A stretch of 64,000 nt of DNA from Diphasiastrum complanatum (GCA_029204225.1 CM055095.1:51032841-51096840); one strand, 5' to 3'. Positions 46,848 to 60,000 are shown, counted from the stretch's first letter. A program made the numbers and translations. Notes: generated from the letters alone by a model not told the origin.

Positions 46848-47623
46848 TGTTGGATTTATCTCCTCTACTCTCCTAATCCCATGTTAATCTAGTTCCATTC
46901 ATATCACTGCAACATTACATGCATTCTTGCACAGGCTCTATTACTAAAGACAAGCATTGGCAGACTTATCGGGAAGCCCAACCTGACCGACATATCGGGG
47001 AGTCTGAGATGTCCGACATATGTCGAAGTATCCGACATATCGGCTCATCAACTATCCCGACTAGATTGGCCTCATCAGCGACTTGCTCGATGACCGAATA
47101 GTCGAAGCCTCCTCATGCTCATTTCTTGCACTGTGCAACTAACTTGACAATGACAACAGCCGTCACGATTTCCCATAGATGGCACAACGACTCCAAGCCT
47201 TCTCTTTGTACACTCATCTACACAGATGTAAATTGTATATAGTTGATCATTGTAATCAATTAGACATGTAGTTAACGAGACAGACTTTGTAGATGTTTTT
47301 CATGCATCGATTCTTTCTTCAGATTGATTGTCAATAATAAGCTCATAACTTTTACAGAGCGGAGTTAGCTTCTTGAGCACGCGGTTTCGTCCACTATTGT
47401 CTTGTGCTCATAGCATCAAACTGACGTGTATTCCTACACATTAATTAAAATCAATTATTGTCTTTTGCATTCTTGTCAATATTGTATGTTTAAGCTACCT
47501 ACTTGATTATCAATAGTTCACACACCGAGGGAATTAATCGAACTTTGCCTTCGTGCAGTAGTAGGATCGTCTCGATCCAATTGATTTGACACGGACCTAC
47601 ACCCTCATTCACGTTCCCCAACA
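46848..47623 (+). repeat. copia 5' LTR (776 bp)
   Basis: Six-base terminal inverted repeats TGTTGG/CCAACA. The first third holds three CCGACATAT motifs (46987-47042), one of them inside the perfect palindrome CGACATATGTCG, possible transcription-factor sites. Confidence 0.8.
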
Positions 47624-48059
47624 TGGTATCATAGCCAAAGTTCTGGTCCTAAACGAGCAAGTGCGGGTTTCCTTCGTCATGTGCTCACTTTAGTGGGGGT
47701 GTTGGAGGACACAAGCTACACATAGTGGGTTGCTTTCGTAAAGGCACCAAAAAGAGTGCATTTGTCCCATAAGTAAATGGAGACTAAAACATCACCCACA
47801 TAAAAGCTCATTGTAGACATAATACCCTTGTCCCCTGGTACCAGCCCCTTTGGGGTCAAAGGGAAAAGATGACAGGTGGCTAGGCGGTGGGGATGGGATC
47901 CCATGCGCAGCCCGTAGGTGCGCACAATGCGCCACATTGTCTACTCGACCGCTCTCCGCTGCCGACAAACTCTGAGGTGATATCGGAGCCAATCTGATTC
48001 CTATAGCCTGATAAGCTTCTCACAGAACCTAATTCTATTAACCCTAAGTTTTACTCCCT

Positions 48060-49938
48060 CAAGATGATAAATGCTGTTTTTCTGTAGAATCAAATCAACT
48101 AGTTCGAGAACCTGCTGAAGCAGATAGTCATTGTCGGATCAGTCATAGACGATCAAGACGCAGTAATGACACTACTTTCAAGCTTGCCAAGCTCATACGA
48201 CAGTTGGGTGATGATCATCACAACACACCCTGAACTGACTCTTTCAAGAGTCATTACAATGTTGTTGCAGGAAGACACTCGAAAGAACGAACCCTCCAGT
48301 TCCTCGACTGTCGACTCTCACGTCCTATACACCAAAAGAGACTCGACTAAGTAGTAGAAGAAAGGCCTGAAGCCATTGAAGCAAAATCAGAAGCCAACAC
48401 AACGTCAAGAGCAGTCGAATACGCCAAAAAAGAAGAAGATGTTCTACAGATACTACAAACGAACGACCCACGAGATTCAAGACTGTCGCATACTACAAGC
48501 CAAGAACAAAAACAATGGGCGTCAAATTAGATGGCAAATGTAGCAGTAGAAGCACCACAGCCCAATCAAGAAGCGGATCATGATAGAAGCATCCAACGAC
48601 AGCTCCTGGTTTCTAGATTCCGGAGCCACACAGCATATGACCAGCCATATCGGCTGCTTCGAGTCCTATACGTCTCTTATAGTACCAAGAGACATGTTCA
48701 CCTAGGCGACAATCGCACACAAGCTATCAAAGGTAAAGGTACAATAAGATTAAGCTTTGCAAACTATCAATCTAAGCTACTTTTGAATGTCATGCATGTA
48801 CCGAATCTATCCACAAATCTGCTCTCTGTTAGTAGAATTACAGATTTAGGACATAAAGTAGAATTTGAATCTAATCAGTGTAAAGTAGTCGATAGGACAG
48901 ACAAGATCCTAGCACTCGAAAAGATGCATGGATACTTGTACAGATTACGTCATTATTTATCTGCCTCTAGTCAAGCTCTTAATACTTCTACGCAAATCAA
49001 TAAAAGTTTACTTTGGCATTATACACTTGGTCATTTGAATCATGCTTCTGTATTACAAATGTCTAAGCAATCCATTGTTCTTGATCTCAACTATCCAGAT
49101 AGAAAAGTCGAACTACCTGTCTGTCAAGACTGTCTAGTCGGTAAACAGGCTAGGAAACCATTTAAATCAAGCCATCAGCATATTGCTAGAGGATTATTAG
49201 ATAGTGTACATACAGACATTTGTGGCCCAATGCAAAATCCTTCACTGAAAAATGCAAAATATTTCATCACTTTTATTGATGAATTTTCCAAAAAAACTAT
49301 GGCGTGCTTTATCAAGAACAAATGCAAAGAAAGAGACTGGTAAGACAATCAAAACCCTGAGGTCCGACAATGGTGAAGAATACATCTCTACCAAATTCAA
49401 GGAGCACTGCCAGAGCCAAGGCATTGAATAGCAATTTATCACTTCTTATTCGCCTCAGTCGAATGGCTTAACCGAGAGGAAGAATCGTACCCTGGTCGAG
49501 TTAGTCAAATGCATGCTGGCACATGCATCATTGCCAAAGAGCTTCTGGGCTGAAGCTGTCTCCACTGCAGCATACATCCAAGAACAAATGTTCCAACCAA
49601 GGCCCTCTCAGGAAAAACACCACATGAGGTTTGGACAAGATCTAAGCCTTCATTGAAGAACCTTCGGATGCATCGCCTACGCGTAGATCTCGAAGGAGAC
49701 AAAGAAGAAATTCGACTTCCAAGGTCTCAAAACCATCCTTATCGGATATATTTCCTCTGACAATACTTACAAGCTATACGACTCTGATACCCAGCAGATT
49801 TTATTCAGCAATGATATAGTCTTTATCAAGAATCAGTTCAACGACTTCAAAGGCAAGGGCAAAGTTCCAAATGAAACTTCAACACCTGCCTCCGACACGA
49901 CAATTCGAGTCTCTGACTCAAGCGTGCCCATAACAATG
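48060..49938 (+). pseudogene. copia gag-protease-integrase, frameshifted
   Basis: Gag segment with MTLLSSLPSSYDSW (48166 on), a knuckle whose Cys are partly lost (FYRYYKRTTHEIQDC near 48440-48485), protease FLDSGATQHMTS near 48607-48645 (different frame), then gag-pre-integrase LWHYTLGHLNHAS near 49010 and integrase core HTDICGPM (49210), SDNGEEY (about 49363), NGLTERKNR (about 49460). There is a shift near 49320 and several stops. The three catalytic acidic residues of integrase can still be read, spread over two frames. Confidence 0.85.
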
Positions 49939-50589
49939 TAGTCCCATATAAGAAAATATCGAAGTTTCATCAGTACGCACCCCCACATGTTTGACACTTT
50001 ATGCATACCTTACATATAAGTTGCTCAAAATGAAGGTCTCAAAATTTTTAATTGGTAAATGTATATATGAAGAACGCACAGGTGAAAGGATTTGATGTGA
50101 TTCATCATAGTTTATGAGATATGATTTTTTGAATAAGTGCTTGAGATGCACACATTTGTGTGCATTTTGTGACGACTCTAGTGTTAACTTGTGACTAATC
50201 AAATAACTATGTGATCATCGGGTTGGAGTTACACATGCAAGGTGCCAAATCCCTCTCACTTATTAACTAGGGTTAGGGTTGCTCGATATACGCAAACTCG
50301 CCAGCAATGCCCTTACTTGCAATAAAGTAAAATTAAGGAATTTTCTTTTACCCAAATTTTTATAGATCTATAACTTTCATTCATGGGATCATATGAAAAT
50401 GATTGTCATTTTTATAAAATATGCGAGATTGTTCATACTAGATTAAATTGAAACAAAATTGAGACAAGTTCATTGGAATCTCAATTGCATAAGAAAGATA
50501 AGAAGATTGTAGAACGATATACCATTTGAAATGGATTGATGTTTCGATATTGAAAAATGTGTGTACTAGATCCTCTAAAAAAAGAAATC

Positions 50590-50945
50590 TTATTTAAATT
50601 TCATGACATAAGTTAGGCCAATCATCCACCAAATATAAATAAGACTATGGATCTAGTAAGAAGAGATTTTTATTGGTCAAAATTCAGATCTTTCGTAACC
50701 CATGCCGATTAACAAAAGTTGACTCTTTAACATTGATCATCTATTGCATCCATCAAATATCCCAGATATATGATAAGAGCTAAAAAAGTATTTATATGGA
50801 TCTGTAATTGCGGGCTGCACAAGACCCAATGACAAAATCTATTTCGGTGGTGCTGGATAGAAATATCAACTTAGCTACCTTTATTTCAGTTAAGTCAACT
50901 GCAAAGACTTTAGATTTATCCCATATCGTTAGTTATATGGATTGA
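50590..50945 (+). pseudogene. Ty3/gypsy integrase fragment
   Basis: INKTMDLVRRDFYWSKFRSFV near 50640 and ATFISVKSTAKTLDLSHIV near 50880 match the integrase fragment at 36546-37262. The part between is deleted. Confidence 0.7.
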
Positions 50946-50949
50946 TAGG

Positions 50950-53130
50950 AGATATTATCAGCAATAGAAATCCAAAATTCAAACAAAAGATCGGATTGAG
51001 GATGGTGATTCTTGGAAAAGAGCTGAAAGCATAAAGAAGAACTTCCTTGACTTTCATTTCTAAGCACAAAAGCAATTCAAGCGAACGAAGAATGTTATGG
51101 CCATGTTTGATTACTGAGAACTTGGAATAATTATAGACATGGAAATTAGGCATCCAATGTTGAGTTAATAAATTGTGTTTCAATATTCCAGTCAAGGCTA
51201 GATTGTAATTAATAATTTGAGAAGGCTGATGGTACTCCAATTGTGGACACGTGGAGTAGCACATTGTGTGAGATGGTTGTATGCATGATGAATAACATCA
51301 TTTGTAACTAGGTTTGGGTCCAGCATACACGAAGAGTGCATGGGCACTATGAAGATCTTGTGAATGCAAGCTTGACTATTTGAGGCCTACATGAGGCCCA
51401 AGTTCTCGATGTTCAAGTAACTTAAGTCAACATGTGAGGCCAACTTAGAAAGATAATATTGTATAAGACTTCAGGCCTAAGTTACCTCTTCAAACTGCTA
51501 CACAAGTCACTACACTCTATTGGCTACATTGACCAATGTCTCACCATTGGCAACATTGAATGTTAGGAGTGTAACTTTCATGCTGATTTAGGAGAGAAGG
51601 AAACTCATTCTCTATACTTCACATAAATGTAATTCATTTTGTATTCATTTATTGTTGAAGGAGTTGGAAGCATATTGAAGCTTATGTTATGAGAGTTGAA
51701 TCCATCGACAATGCGCATTGTTGCCATAGCTAGATACTGGAAGCTATTGAGCCTTATGTATTGAGTTAATTTGAGGTCTCCATGGACTAATGCAAGTATT
51801 GCAAATTTATATCCACTTCTTCATTTTGGATATCCATCTGATGTTATGTTTATGTCTTATGATCTCTCTTGCTTAGTGTAAATGCTCTTGTCTAACATTG
51901 CCAAGTTTGGGAGAGCAAGTCGCTTATGTTAAGTGCAATCATTTAGGTCATAGAACTTTATCTTTATCTTTTTCACATCTTTCACATGGTAGCTCAAATC
52001 TAACCACTAAGCAACTTTGAAGCTTTGAGTTCATGCTTGATTCAAGTTTGGAGGGCACTACTACACTAGTAGTCATTTTGTGAAGTTTGTTGAAGCTAGT
52101 CATCAAGAATCACTCCAAGACATAATTTGACTTGGAAACGCTCAGTAGTAAATTTACTTTTAAGTACAAAATTAGATTTTTAATCACGTATACATTCATT
52201 TTTTGGAGTTTATTTGTGGTAGGGAACTTAACGGCTTCATTTGTTGTCAAAGCTGATTTTGAAATTGTGAGGATTTTTTTATACTAAAGCATCAATACGA
52301 AGTAGGATATCTTGTTTATAGGTTTGGATCTGTCCATTAAGCATTTCAAGGATGCTTTTCTGCATTGATGTAGGTTTGGTATCATGCTACTAAGCTTTGA
52401 TGTACATTGTCATTGTTTTAGAGACTAGTTTGGACATTGGTGGAGAGTTCGATGCACAACCTTCATGATCTGTTTTGACCTCTTACATTTCTTTTTGGAT
52501 GAGTGTTGTGAACTATAGAGTTTAGGTTTGCCATCATTCCATTTAGTTTTGGTCAAGTTTGGTCAATACTAGCCAATTTGTAGCATGCTAGTCTCAAAGG
52601 TGTTGTAATTCATTAGTTCTAAATCATTACATATCACATATTCTGATATGTTCAAATTTAAGTGAGTGCTAAGAATATCCTAGAATAGGTCTTACTAAAT
52701 CTTCAGGTGTGATCAATTTTTTATCGAATTGCATCAAAATGGCAAGTCATAGATGCTTCATATGGGAGAGCTGATAGGTTGATCTCATCTCAACCAACTA
52801 CTCAACATGGAACGTAAGGATGGAACTATTCCTTGTGATAAATGACTTGACAAATATGTGGTAGGTATTGAGGAGTGTTTAGCATCAAAACTAGCTCCTT
52901 TAAAAGTTAATTGTATGAGTGGCTGCTTCGAAGTAAAAAAAATTCAACTCAGACTACTCAATTGAGACTATATCTATTACGATGAAACTACCAGAACCCT
53001 TATTTATGTCAAAGAACCCAAAAACCTTTTAATGCTCTTGCCACTGATTGAATCCAAATGCAAATTTCCTGCGTTTACATCATCAATTGCATCCCATAAG
53101 AGGTGCTGTCCAGATTGTAGATAGTTGAAT
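50950..53130. other. AT-rich DNA, nothing recognised
   Basis: No coding motifs or repeats noticed. Confidence 0.5.
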
Positions 53131-53132
53131 AT

Positions 53133-53659
53133 GCTATTGCCAGACGAAGACTGTGAAGGCTAATAGATTGGCATCAATGAATCAAAAAGCAGGATTTGAT
53201 TTCGATATTTCAGTACTCCAGAGCAGCAAGCAGCTCAACATGAATGAATTGCTTCTCACTTTTTCACCTCCAATAATTTGTATTAGTCACTTTAAATCAT
53301 CTATGTGCCTAACATCTAATTAAGCAACAAAAGTCAAGCATGAAACACAAGATAATCACCTTTAAATAAATGCTCCACAGTTACACATCTCTCAGGCTAT
53401 TGCCAGACGAAGATAGTAAAGGCTAATAGATTGGCATCAATGAATCAAAAAGCAGGATTTGATTTCAATAGTTCAGTAGTCCAGAGCAGCAAGCAGCTCA
53501 ACATGAATGAATTGCTTCTCACTTTTTCAACTGCCATTAATTTGTAGTCGTCACTTTAAATCGTCTATGTGCCTAACATCTAATAAAGCAACAGAAGTCA
53601 AGCATGCAACACAAGATAATCACCTTCAAATAAATGCTCCACAGTTACACATCTCTCAG
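53133..53659. repeat. 263-bp tandem duplication downstream of the RZ-1-like exon
   Basis: Units 53133-53395 and 53396-53659, both starting GCTATTGCCAGACGAAGA and ending ACATCTCTCAG, with roughly 7 percent difference. No coding content. Confidence 0.93.
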
Positions 53660-54300
53660 ATCATTAAAACTACTTCCACAAAAACTGTTTCTGATGCTTG
53701 TTCTAATCAAATTGTCCTAACCAATGATTTCAAGAAGTCACAGGAAACTTCACAAACTAGACGCGTAGTCTTTAAACAAAGCATAAGAGATTAACAATAG
53801 ATCATGGGAGGCATACTTCCATACTCTTAACAAAAAGGAAATATACTATATAAGCACCTGAATAACAAGTTACTGTGCATGTCAAGCATAGTCGATCACA
53901 ATCTCTGAATTCCGAACCCCACTGACCACTGACACAGCTTGGCATAATTCCAGCTTCTGGAAATTGGAAACAAGCTAGACAAAGTCTTCAGTGTTTAGAA
54001 AGTGTCACCTGAGAGATTACGTGCTGCTGATTGCTTCAGAGGCATATGAGACTGACCTTCAAGTGATTTAGTATATTAACAGTCAAACGCATGTTGTATA
54101 CTTTCTGTAACCCAAAAGCTCCTGCCAACTGAACGAGGACATCGAGCAGCAAAACCTCATGATATCAAATTGATGAACTTTTGGTTTTCAACCTTCAATA
54201 TTGACTAACTCTTAGCTGCTATATTATGTAAGAAAACAACGAGCAAGTTGATAAACTGTCAAGACCAGCTCTTGACCCATCTCATCTGGTTTTAAGTGGC

Positions 54301-54864
54301 TCAGTTACGATCATATGAAGAACGACGGCCCCCGTCACGACTTGGCCGGTCGTATGGACCTGACCTATCTCTGTAGCTGCTACTACTGTAACGTTCCCGG
54401 TCTCGTCTAGATTCACGATCAACATAACCACTGTAACGATCTCCATTATGCTCATAATAGTCATCACGATCACCTCTGCGTCCACTACTGCTTTTCCCAT
54501 AGTAGTGATCCCGGTCCTTTTCATAGTCTGAGTATCGATCGCCCCGGCCGCCAGTGTATCTGTCGCGATACGAAGAATGGCTTCTGTCATTAGAGCAATC
54601 TCTTGCCCAATGCCCTGATCTTCCACATTTAAAACAATCACTTCCACTCGTGGTTCCTCTACCCCCATCTTTCCGATAGCCATTACCATAGTCACGAACT
54701 CCAATCTCCCCTTCAGCCTTAGGTTTAGCTATGGTCACAGAAATAAGCCGACCATCTAGCTCCTTCCCATGCAGCCGCTCAATAGCTTCATCCAAAGCAT
54801 CTTCATCAGCAAATGAAACAAATCCAAAGCCTCTTGAGCGGCCTGTATCCCTGTTAACCATCAC
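54301..54864 (-). CDS. RZ-1-like glycine-rich RNA-binding protein, last exon (RRM second half, CCHC knuckle, RS/RD-rich tail)
   Basis: This 187-codon exon begins in phase after the acceptor CTGTAACAG and ends at TGA/TAA-type stop 54301-54303. Residues 1-55 are the second half of an RRM, with RNP1 RSRGFGFVSF and the closing beta strand RLISVTIAKP. Residues about 72-90 hold a CCHC knuckle, DCFKCGRSGHWARDC. The remaining 95 residues are rich in Arg, Asp, Tyr, Gly and Ser (DRYSDY, GDRYSGY, SYDR). The order RRM, CCHC, RS/RD tail matches the plant RZ-1 family, nuclear proteins acting in splicing and transcript control. The first half of the RRM (RNP2) must lie in an upstream exon, which I could not find up to 60 kb. 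It is the only convincing host gene here, and intact in the part seen. Confidence 0.85.
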   Translation of the reverse strand: MMVNRDTGRSRGFGFVSFADEDALDEAIERLHGKELDGRLISVTIAKPKAEGEIGVRDYGNGYRKDGGRGTTSGSDCFKCGRSGHWARDCSNDRSHSSYRDRYTGGRGDRYSDYEKDRDHYYGKSSSGRRGDRDDYYEHNGDRYSGYVDRESRRDRERYSSSSYRDRSGPYDRPSRDGGRRSSYDRN

Positions 54865-56460
54865 CTGTTACAGATGCAGGAAATTTTCTCGGAATCAACA
54901 ACTCTGAATAGCTTTTGACTGATACGACATGTAGAGATCCACAGCTCAGTGGCGTTGAAAAGAAATCCTTCATTTGCTTGGGATTACAAGTCCACAGTGA
55001 AACTCTTCTGAAATGAGCGTAACATAAACGACAGACTGGGCATCTACTACATAGAAACCGCAAATTTCGTTATGTACATGCACACAAATGTCTGTAAAGG
55101 GTTAGGATAATGAAAAATGCTAGAATTGAATATATTTGCCATTGAGCACCAGATAATGATAAATATCAAAATTACATTACGAATATTCAAAATAGAAAGG
55201 GCACATTCATAATGGATATCAAGATTACATCGTGAATATTCAAGAATGAAAAGGAATAGCACTTCTTATGTGATAATCATTGATACATTAAACACAATGA
55301 CAATATTTCTGTCCATCTCTGGAAGAACACATTGCTATACATATTCAGGCCAAACTAATAATTTCAACAGCTTAGATCAACAAAACATCTCTGAGGATGA
55401 AGATATACCTGCTATGCACATTTGAACAGCTTAAACCGTGTAAGCACTACAGCATTGAGTGACTTAAAACTATTGACAGCAGCACAAAATCCAATGAACA
55501 TATCTCATGACTGATTTAGTAGATGGAAAACATCCATTGTGCAGTCTTTCATTAGTGTCTGAAAGTGAAAGGGCATGCAAAATCGAAGGCCATAAAATTA
55601 GAACTCACCATAGTTTGTAAGGCTGCTAGAATATCTTCTAGACACAAATTACAGGTTCAACATTGTCCATATTCTTCATTAGAAAAAGAAAGCAGCCAAA
55701 ACCAGAAGTACAATGCCAAATCACTGGTCATTGTCTTGCTGGTGCGAAAGCTATAGGTACCTGGGATGACTTGCCACACCAGTTATCACCACTACAGTAG
55801 AGCTGATTCACTGGAGTGTGAATATATTCTGAGAATATGAAATTAGTGTCCTTAAGAGTTGGTTCTGTAAGTCATCAACTGTCAGATTAACCAACGTTCG
55901 TTAAGTAAAGGTGATTGGGAGTGCTGGAGATATTAAAACTATTGAATGGCTGCTTTCTCGAACTCTAAATCCATTCACCGATTGTGGTGTATCTCTTTAC
56001 TAAATCTTTAGGACCTTACTTAACCTGACGATTAACTTATAAGCACACTAATGTCGCAGTTTCAGAATATAATCGCACTGAAGTGAATCAGCTCTACTAT
56101 CATGGTGAAGACATGAGTCTCTTTTAGCAAATGAGAATCTCTTTTGCCACCTGTTATTGAGGCCTTAATTTCATCTTCTGTGATTTATAAACTGTCACAT
56201 TGCATACAATGCTGCCCAAAGAACTCTCTTACTTGGCTTAATTGCATGTAAGGCTTAAACTCCAGGCATGCAATGACAATGGTCCTTCAAGTGGAACCAA
56301 ACATAAACTACACATAAATAATTCAGAAGCAGCTGAAGCAGGAACAATCTATGCCATACCAACGTGTACAAGTCGGGCGACCTTTGTCAGCTCAAAAGAC
56401 ATGACAAGAACTCTGAGAAAGCTTAAGAACTACCCAAATCCATCTTAACTTCATTTCACT
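54865..56460. other. Probable intron of the RZ-1-like gene
   Basis: Begins with a good acceptor on the minus strand. No RNP2-type motif or other exon is readable. The copia element at 56461-58735 would lie in the same intron if the first exon is further right. Confidence 0.4.
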
Positions 56461-56904
56461 TGATAGAATCTAAGTGATTCTCAAACTCGGAGTAGACTAA
56501 TCTTATTAGTACTCACACAATAACACCAAACTCAAGTGGAAGAAGAAACTTTATTGAGGAAGGAGAAAGATTGCAAGAAGCTATGCTTCATGAACAATGA
56601 ACTGAATTAATTATGAAGGAGGACGCCCATCTGCTCTTATAGAGACTGGACTTTCTTTAAGGCAAAAGCTATTTGCCTACTATACCATTTGGTAAAAGCA
56701 ATTATGCTAATTATGAAATCTCAAACATAGCAATCTATGCTAGCATGATCATAAAATAGTTTCTATACTATTCTAGCAAAATTGGTACTAACTTAGGTAC
56801 CTAATCAAACTTTGACTTTAACTTATACTAAAAATAGAAATAGGCCTTTGAACTAGCTCGCAAGCTGGCCTCTACAATTAATTAATTAACCATTAATTCT
56901 AACA
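56461..56904 (-). repeat. copia 3' LTR (444 bp)
   Basis: TGTTAGA...TCTATCA termini on the element strand, directly preceded by the polypurine tract. No second copy is present in the window. Confidence 0.8.
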
Positions 56905-56989
56905 CTCCCCCTTAATGGATAATTGATTATCAATTACACCTCAACTCCACCACTCTGCAACTTTTCTCGTATGAAATGCTGCTGAACTT

Positions 56990-58715
56990 CAATATGCTTT
57001 GACCTGCTATGAAACACCGGATTCTTCGCAAGCTGAATGCAGCTTTGATTGTCACACCAAAGTACTGTAGGTTCAACTTGTTCAATATGAAGATCTTTTA
57101 GAATCCTTCATAACCAGATTGCTTCACAAGTCGCTGATGTAGTAGCCCTATACTCTACCTCTGTAGAAGATAAACCAATCGCCAAAACACTCCTCAAAGT
57201 ATTCATTTTAGCAACAGGTGCGAAAGTATCTTCGTAGTATCCTTTGGCTACTAATCTGCCTTTATACTTATCTATAGAACCATCAGACTTAAGCTTGGTT
57301 CTATAAATCCACTTGCAACCAATTGGTTTCTTACCTGCTGGAAGTTCATCAAGATCCCATGTCTCGTTTTTCATAATAGAACTATACTCCTCATCCATAG
57401 CAGTCTTCCAAACTTGTTCCTTCTCCAATATTGAAGCCATAAACGCATAATGCGTTTCTTCACTAGCTTCACAATAGTTTCCACTTGATCGTGTCAATCT
57501 CTTAGCTCCTTGTTGACTTGATTCTCCCTCATCCAACATTTGATAGTCTCACAATACCATCTTGGTAATTTCTTTGTAGGTGACGTAGAAGGAGAATATG
57601 TATCAAATACTCGACCTTTTCTTAGATCCACCTGTGTACTCACCCTTGGTTCACTTTGTGTAGAAGTTGTATCACACGGACCTGTATCTTCCTGAACATC
57701 ATCTATAACCAGAATTTTTGTTGTAGGAGAAAATACATCTTCCTCATGATCTTCTAGATTAGAAGACTCATTTTCTTCGAACACAACATCCCTGCTCATA
57801 ATCACCTTCCTACTGGTAAGATTATAAAGGTGATATGCCTTCTCTTCCTTATCATAACCAAGGAATAAACACTTGATTGCCTTTGAATCAAGTTTTTGAC
57901 GATGATCTTTAGGAACATGAGCATATGCAATACAACCAAAAACACGTAGATGATCCACTTTAGGTTTTATACTTGTGAAAGCTTCTTCTGGAGTTCGATT
58001 GAGAACTGCTTTTGTAGGACTTCTGTTGAGTAAGTAAACTGCTGTAGAAACTGCTTCGCCCTACAAATGATTCTTGAGGTTCTTACCTCGTAGCATGCTT
58101 CAAGCACTCTCCACAATGGACCTTTTCTTTCTCTCGGCTACTCCATTATGCTGTGATGTATCTATCGAAGCAAATTGTCTCTTGATTCCATGTTCTTTGC
58201 AAAATTCCTGGAACTCTGTAGATATGAACTCACCTCCCTTATCTGAACGTAGAATCTTTATTTGCTTTCATGTTCGCAAGTGATTTGAACTGAGTAAAGA
58301 ACTTAAAAGCTTGACACTTATACTTGAGCAAGTATATCCATACTTTCCTGGAGAAATCATCCACAAATACCATGAAGTAGGATGCTCCCCCTATAGACTC
58401 AGTCTGCATGGGACCACATAAGTCTGCATGAACAAGCTCCAAGATCTCCTTGGTTCTATATGCTCCATCCTTAGGAAACTGCATACAATGATGCTTGCCC
58501 ATAACACATCCTTCACAGATTTTTTCCGAAGATACACAATTAGGTAATCCTATTACCATATTATTGTCTTTTAGAACCTGTAAGCTTTTATAGTTCAGAT
58601 GTCCAAACCTTTCATGCCACATCCTGCGCAAGGCAAATTGTTCGATACGCCCGTTAACGGCAGCAGGTTGCGTCGCTACTACCCAACCGATATTCAGCTT
58701 GGGGATGAGCCTCAC
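56990..58715 (-). pseudogene. copia integrase-RT-RNase H, internally deleted
   Basis: In order: gag-pre-integrase MWHERFGHLNYKSL; integrase core VHADLCGPM and FVDDFSRK (58400-58330), KGGEF and HNGVAERK (58200-58130) after a shift; VFGCIAYAHVPKDHR (57958 on); RT start WKTAMDEEYSSI and GCKWIYRTKLKSDG (57415-57290), then TFAPVAKMNTLRSVLAI joined directly to LSSTEVEYRA, the RNase H end. The whole RT catalytic region with YVDD is missing. Confidence 0.88.
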
Positions 58716-58759
58716 GCGCCATCGTCACCGTCCTCATCTTCTCACAAGGGATCATCAGC

Positions 58760-59690
58760 ACCACATTAGTTAGGTAGATGTAGATTAGTTCATTTTCCTC
58801 TAGGAGAGTTAGATAGCTATGGATTAGGATTGATGGTAGTGTAGGATAGGTTAGTCGCTAATTGTAGTTTAGAACCAGGTAGTCAGAGGCCAGATCCTAG
58901 GTTACTACGTTAGATCTAGATTAGATGATCGTCAGGATAGGATAGTTAGATTAGCCTAGATCAACTTCGTTAGAAATAGTGGTTCAATAGGTTAGTCATA
59001 GGATAGATAGTCTTAGATCAGTTAGAATAATCAGGTAATTAGTTAGGCCTAGGCTAGATAGATCCGACTTAGAATAGATCAATAGCGCTAGATCGAAGGA
59101 CCCAAATCCCAGTAGCTAGACTAACTTAGAATAAGCAATCTAGATCTAAGTAGCCAATCAGATTGATCTTAGAATACCTAGACCAGCTAGGCCAGCTAGG
59201 ATAGACTTAGAGCTAATCTAATCCTAGAGTAGTCGACCCAATCAATCCGATAGAGACCTGTAGCTTGACTTATCTAGATTAGGATGGTTAGGACATTTTC
59301 TAGATTAATCTTGTAGGAATAGACCATTTTCATATAGTGATTAGATCAGATAGCCTCAGATCCAACAAACTAACCCTAGCAATAGCGTACTTAGATCAGT
59401 GCATATCGGTTACGTTGATTAGACTTAGAGTAGAATTAGATCAAACTAGTTAAGTTAGACCCGAATAGTTAGGTTAGATCAGATCCATTGACTTGGACCC
59501 GATTAGCTAGGTAGAGACCCAATAGTGTAGCTTAGCCCCATAGGATAGCTAGGATAGTTTAACATAGTTTTTAGGCTAGGGATCCCACTAGGTCAGATTA
59601 GGTAGGCCGTCGATCCATAGATTAGCCCGCTATAGTAGCTTAGCCGAGTAGGAGCATAGCCATGTTAGGATAGGTAGGTCAGTCACCGAG
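58760..59690. repeat. TAG/CTA-saturated block of about 930 bp
   Basis: TAG or CTA trinucleotides occur every few bases (TTAGAT, GATAGG, CTAGAT, TTAGGT families) without a fixed period, so it is not a simple tandem repeat. All frames are stopped. It might be the LTR or leader of the element downstream, but no LTR ends could be set. Confidence 0.6.
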
Positions 59691-60000
59691 CCATGGAACC
59701 CCTGTACCAAACATCCAATCTGTACAAATGCCCCCTACCTGATGTACATTCCTGACCAATCCTACCCCTTTCCTTGCCCAAAATTGTCCCCTACTATAGT
59801 TGTACACATGGTCAAGTTTGTCCAGAAAAATTACTGCCAAGCTCAAAGTTAGGCTAGATTTTTTATAAAACTGCCATTTTTAGTAAACAATGGGAGATTC
59901 TAATTAGAAAATCTCTCAAATCTGGCAGCCAGTTGGAAAAAGGACTGTGCACACTGTAATTATTGACCATTTAGCATTGATAGCACAAGAAATCCAGATT

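Larger units (their letters stand above)
46848..49938 (+). mobile_element. Ty1/copia element: 5' LTR, PBS, gag, protease, integrase; RT and 3' LTR missing
   Basis: LTR 46848-47623 begins TGTTGG and ends CCAACA, followed directly by PBS TGGTATCATAGCC (47624-47636). About 450 bp of leader, a gag remnant, protease and integrase follow. The element stops after the integrase C-terminal region; RT, RNase H and the 3' LTR are absent, so it is truncated. Confidence 0.85.
56461..58735 (-). mobile_element. Ty1/copia element with 3' LTR; RT core and 5' LTR missing
   Basis: On the minus strand: integrase, linker and start of RT, RNase H end, polypurine tract AAGGGGGAG (about 56905-56915) and an LTR (56904-56461) beginning TGTTAGAATT and ending GATTCTATCA. 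The 5' part is cut near 58735. Confidence 0.87.

Noticed and set aside
47716-47992. Minus-strand frames of 66-73 codons inside the copia leader
   Set aside because: They lie between the PBS and gag on the opposite strand, with no motif; likely non-coding leader.
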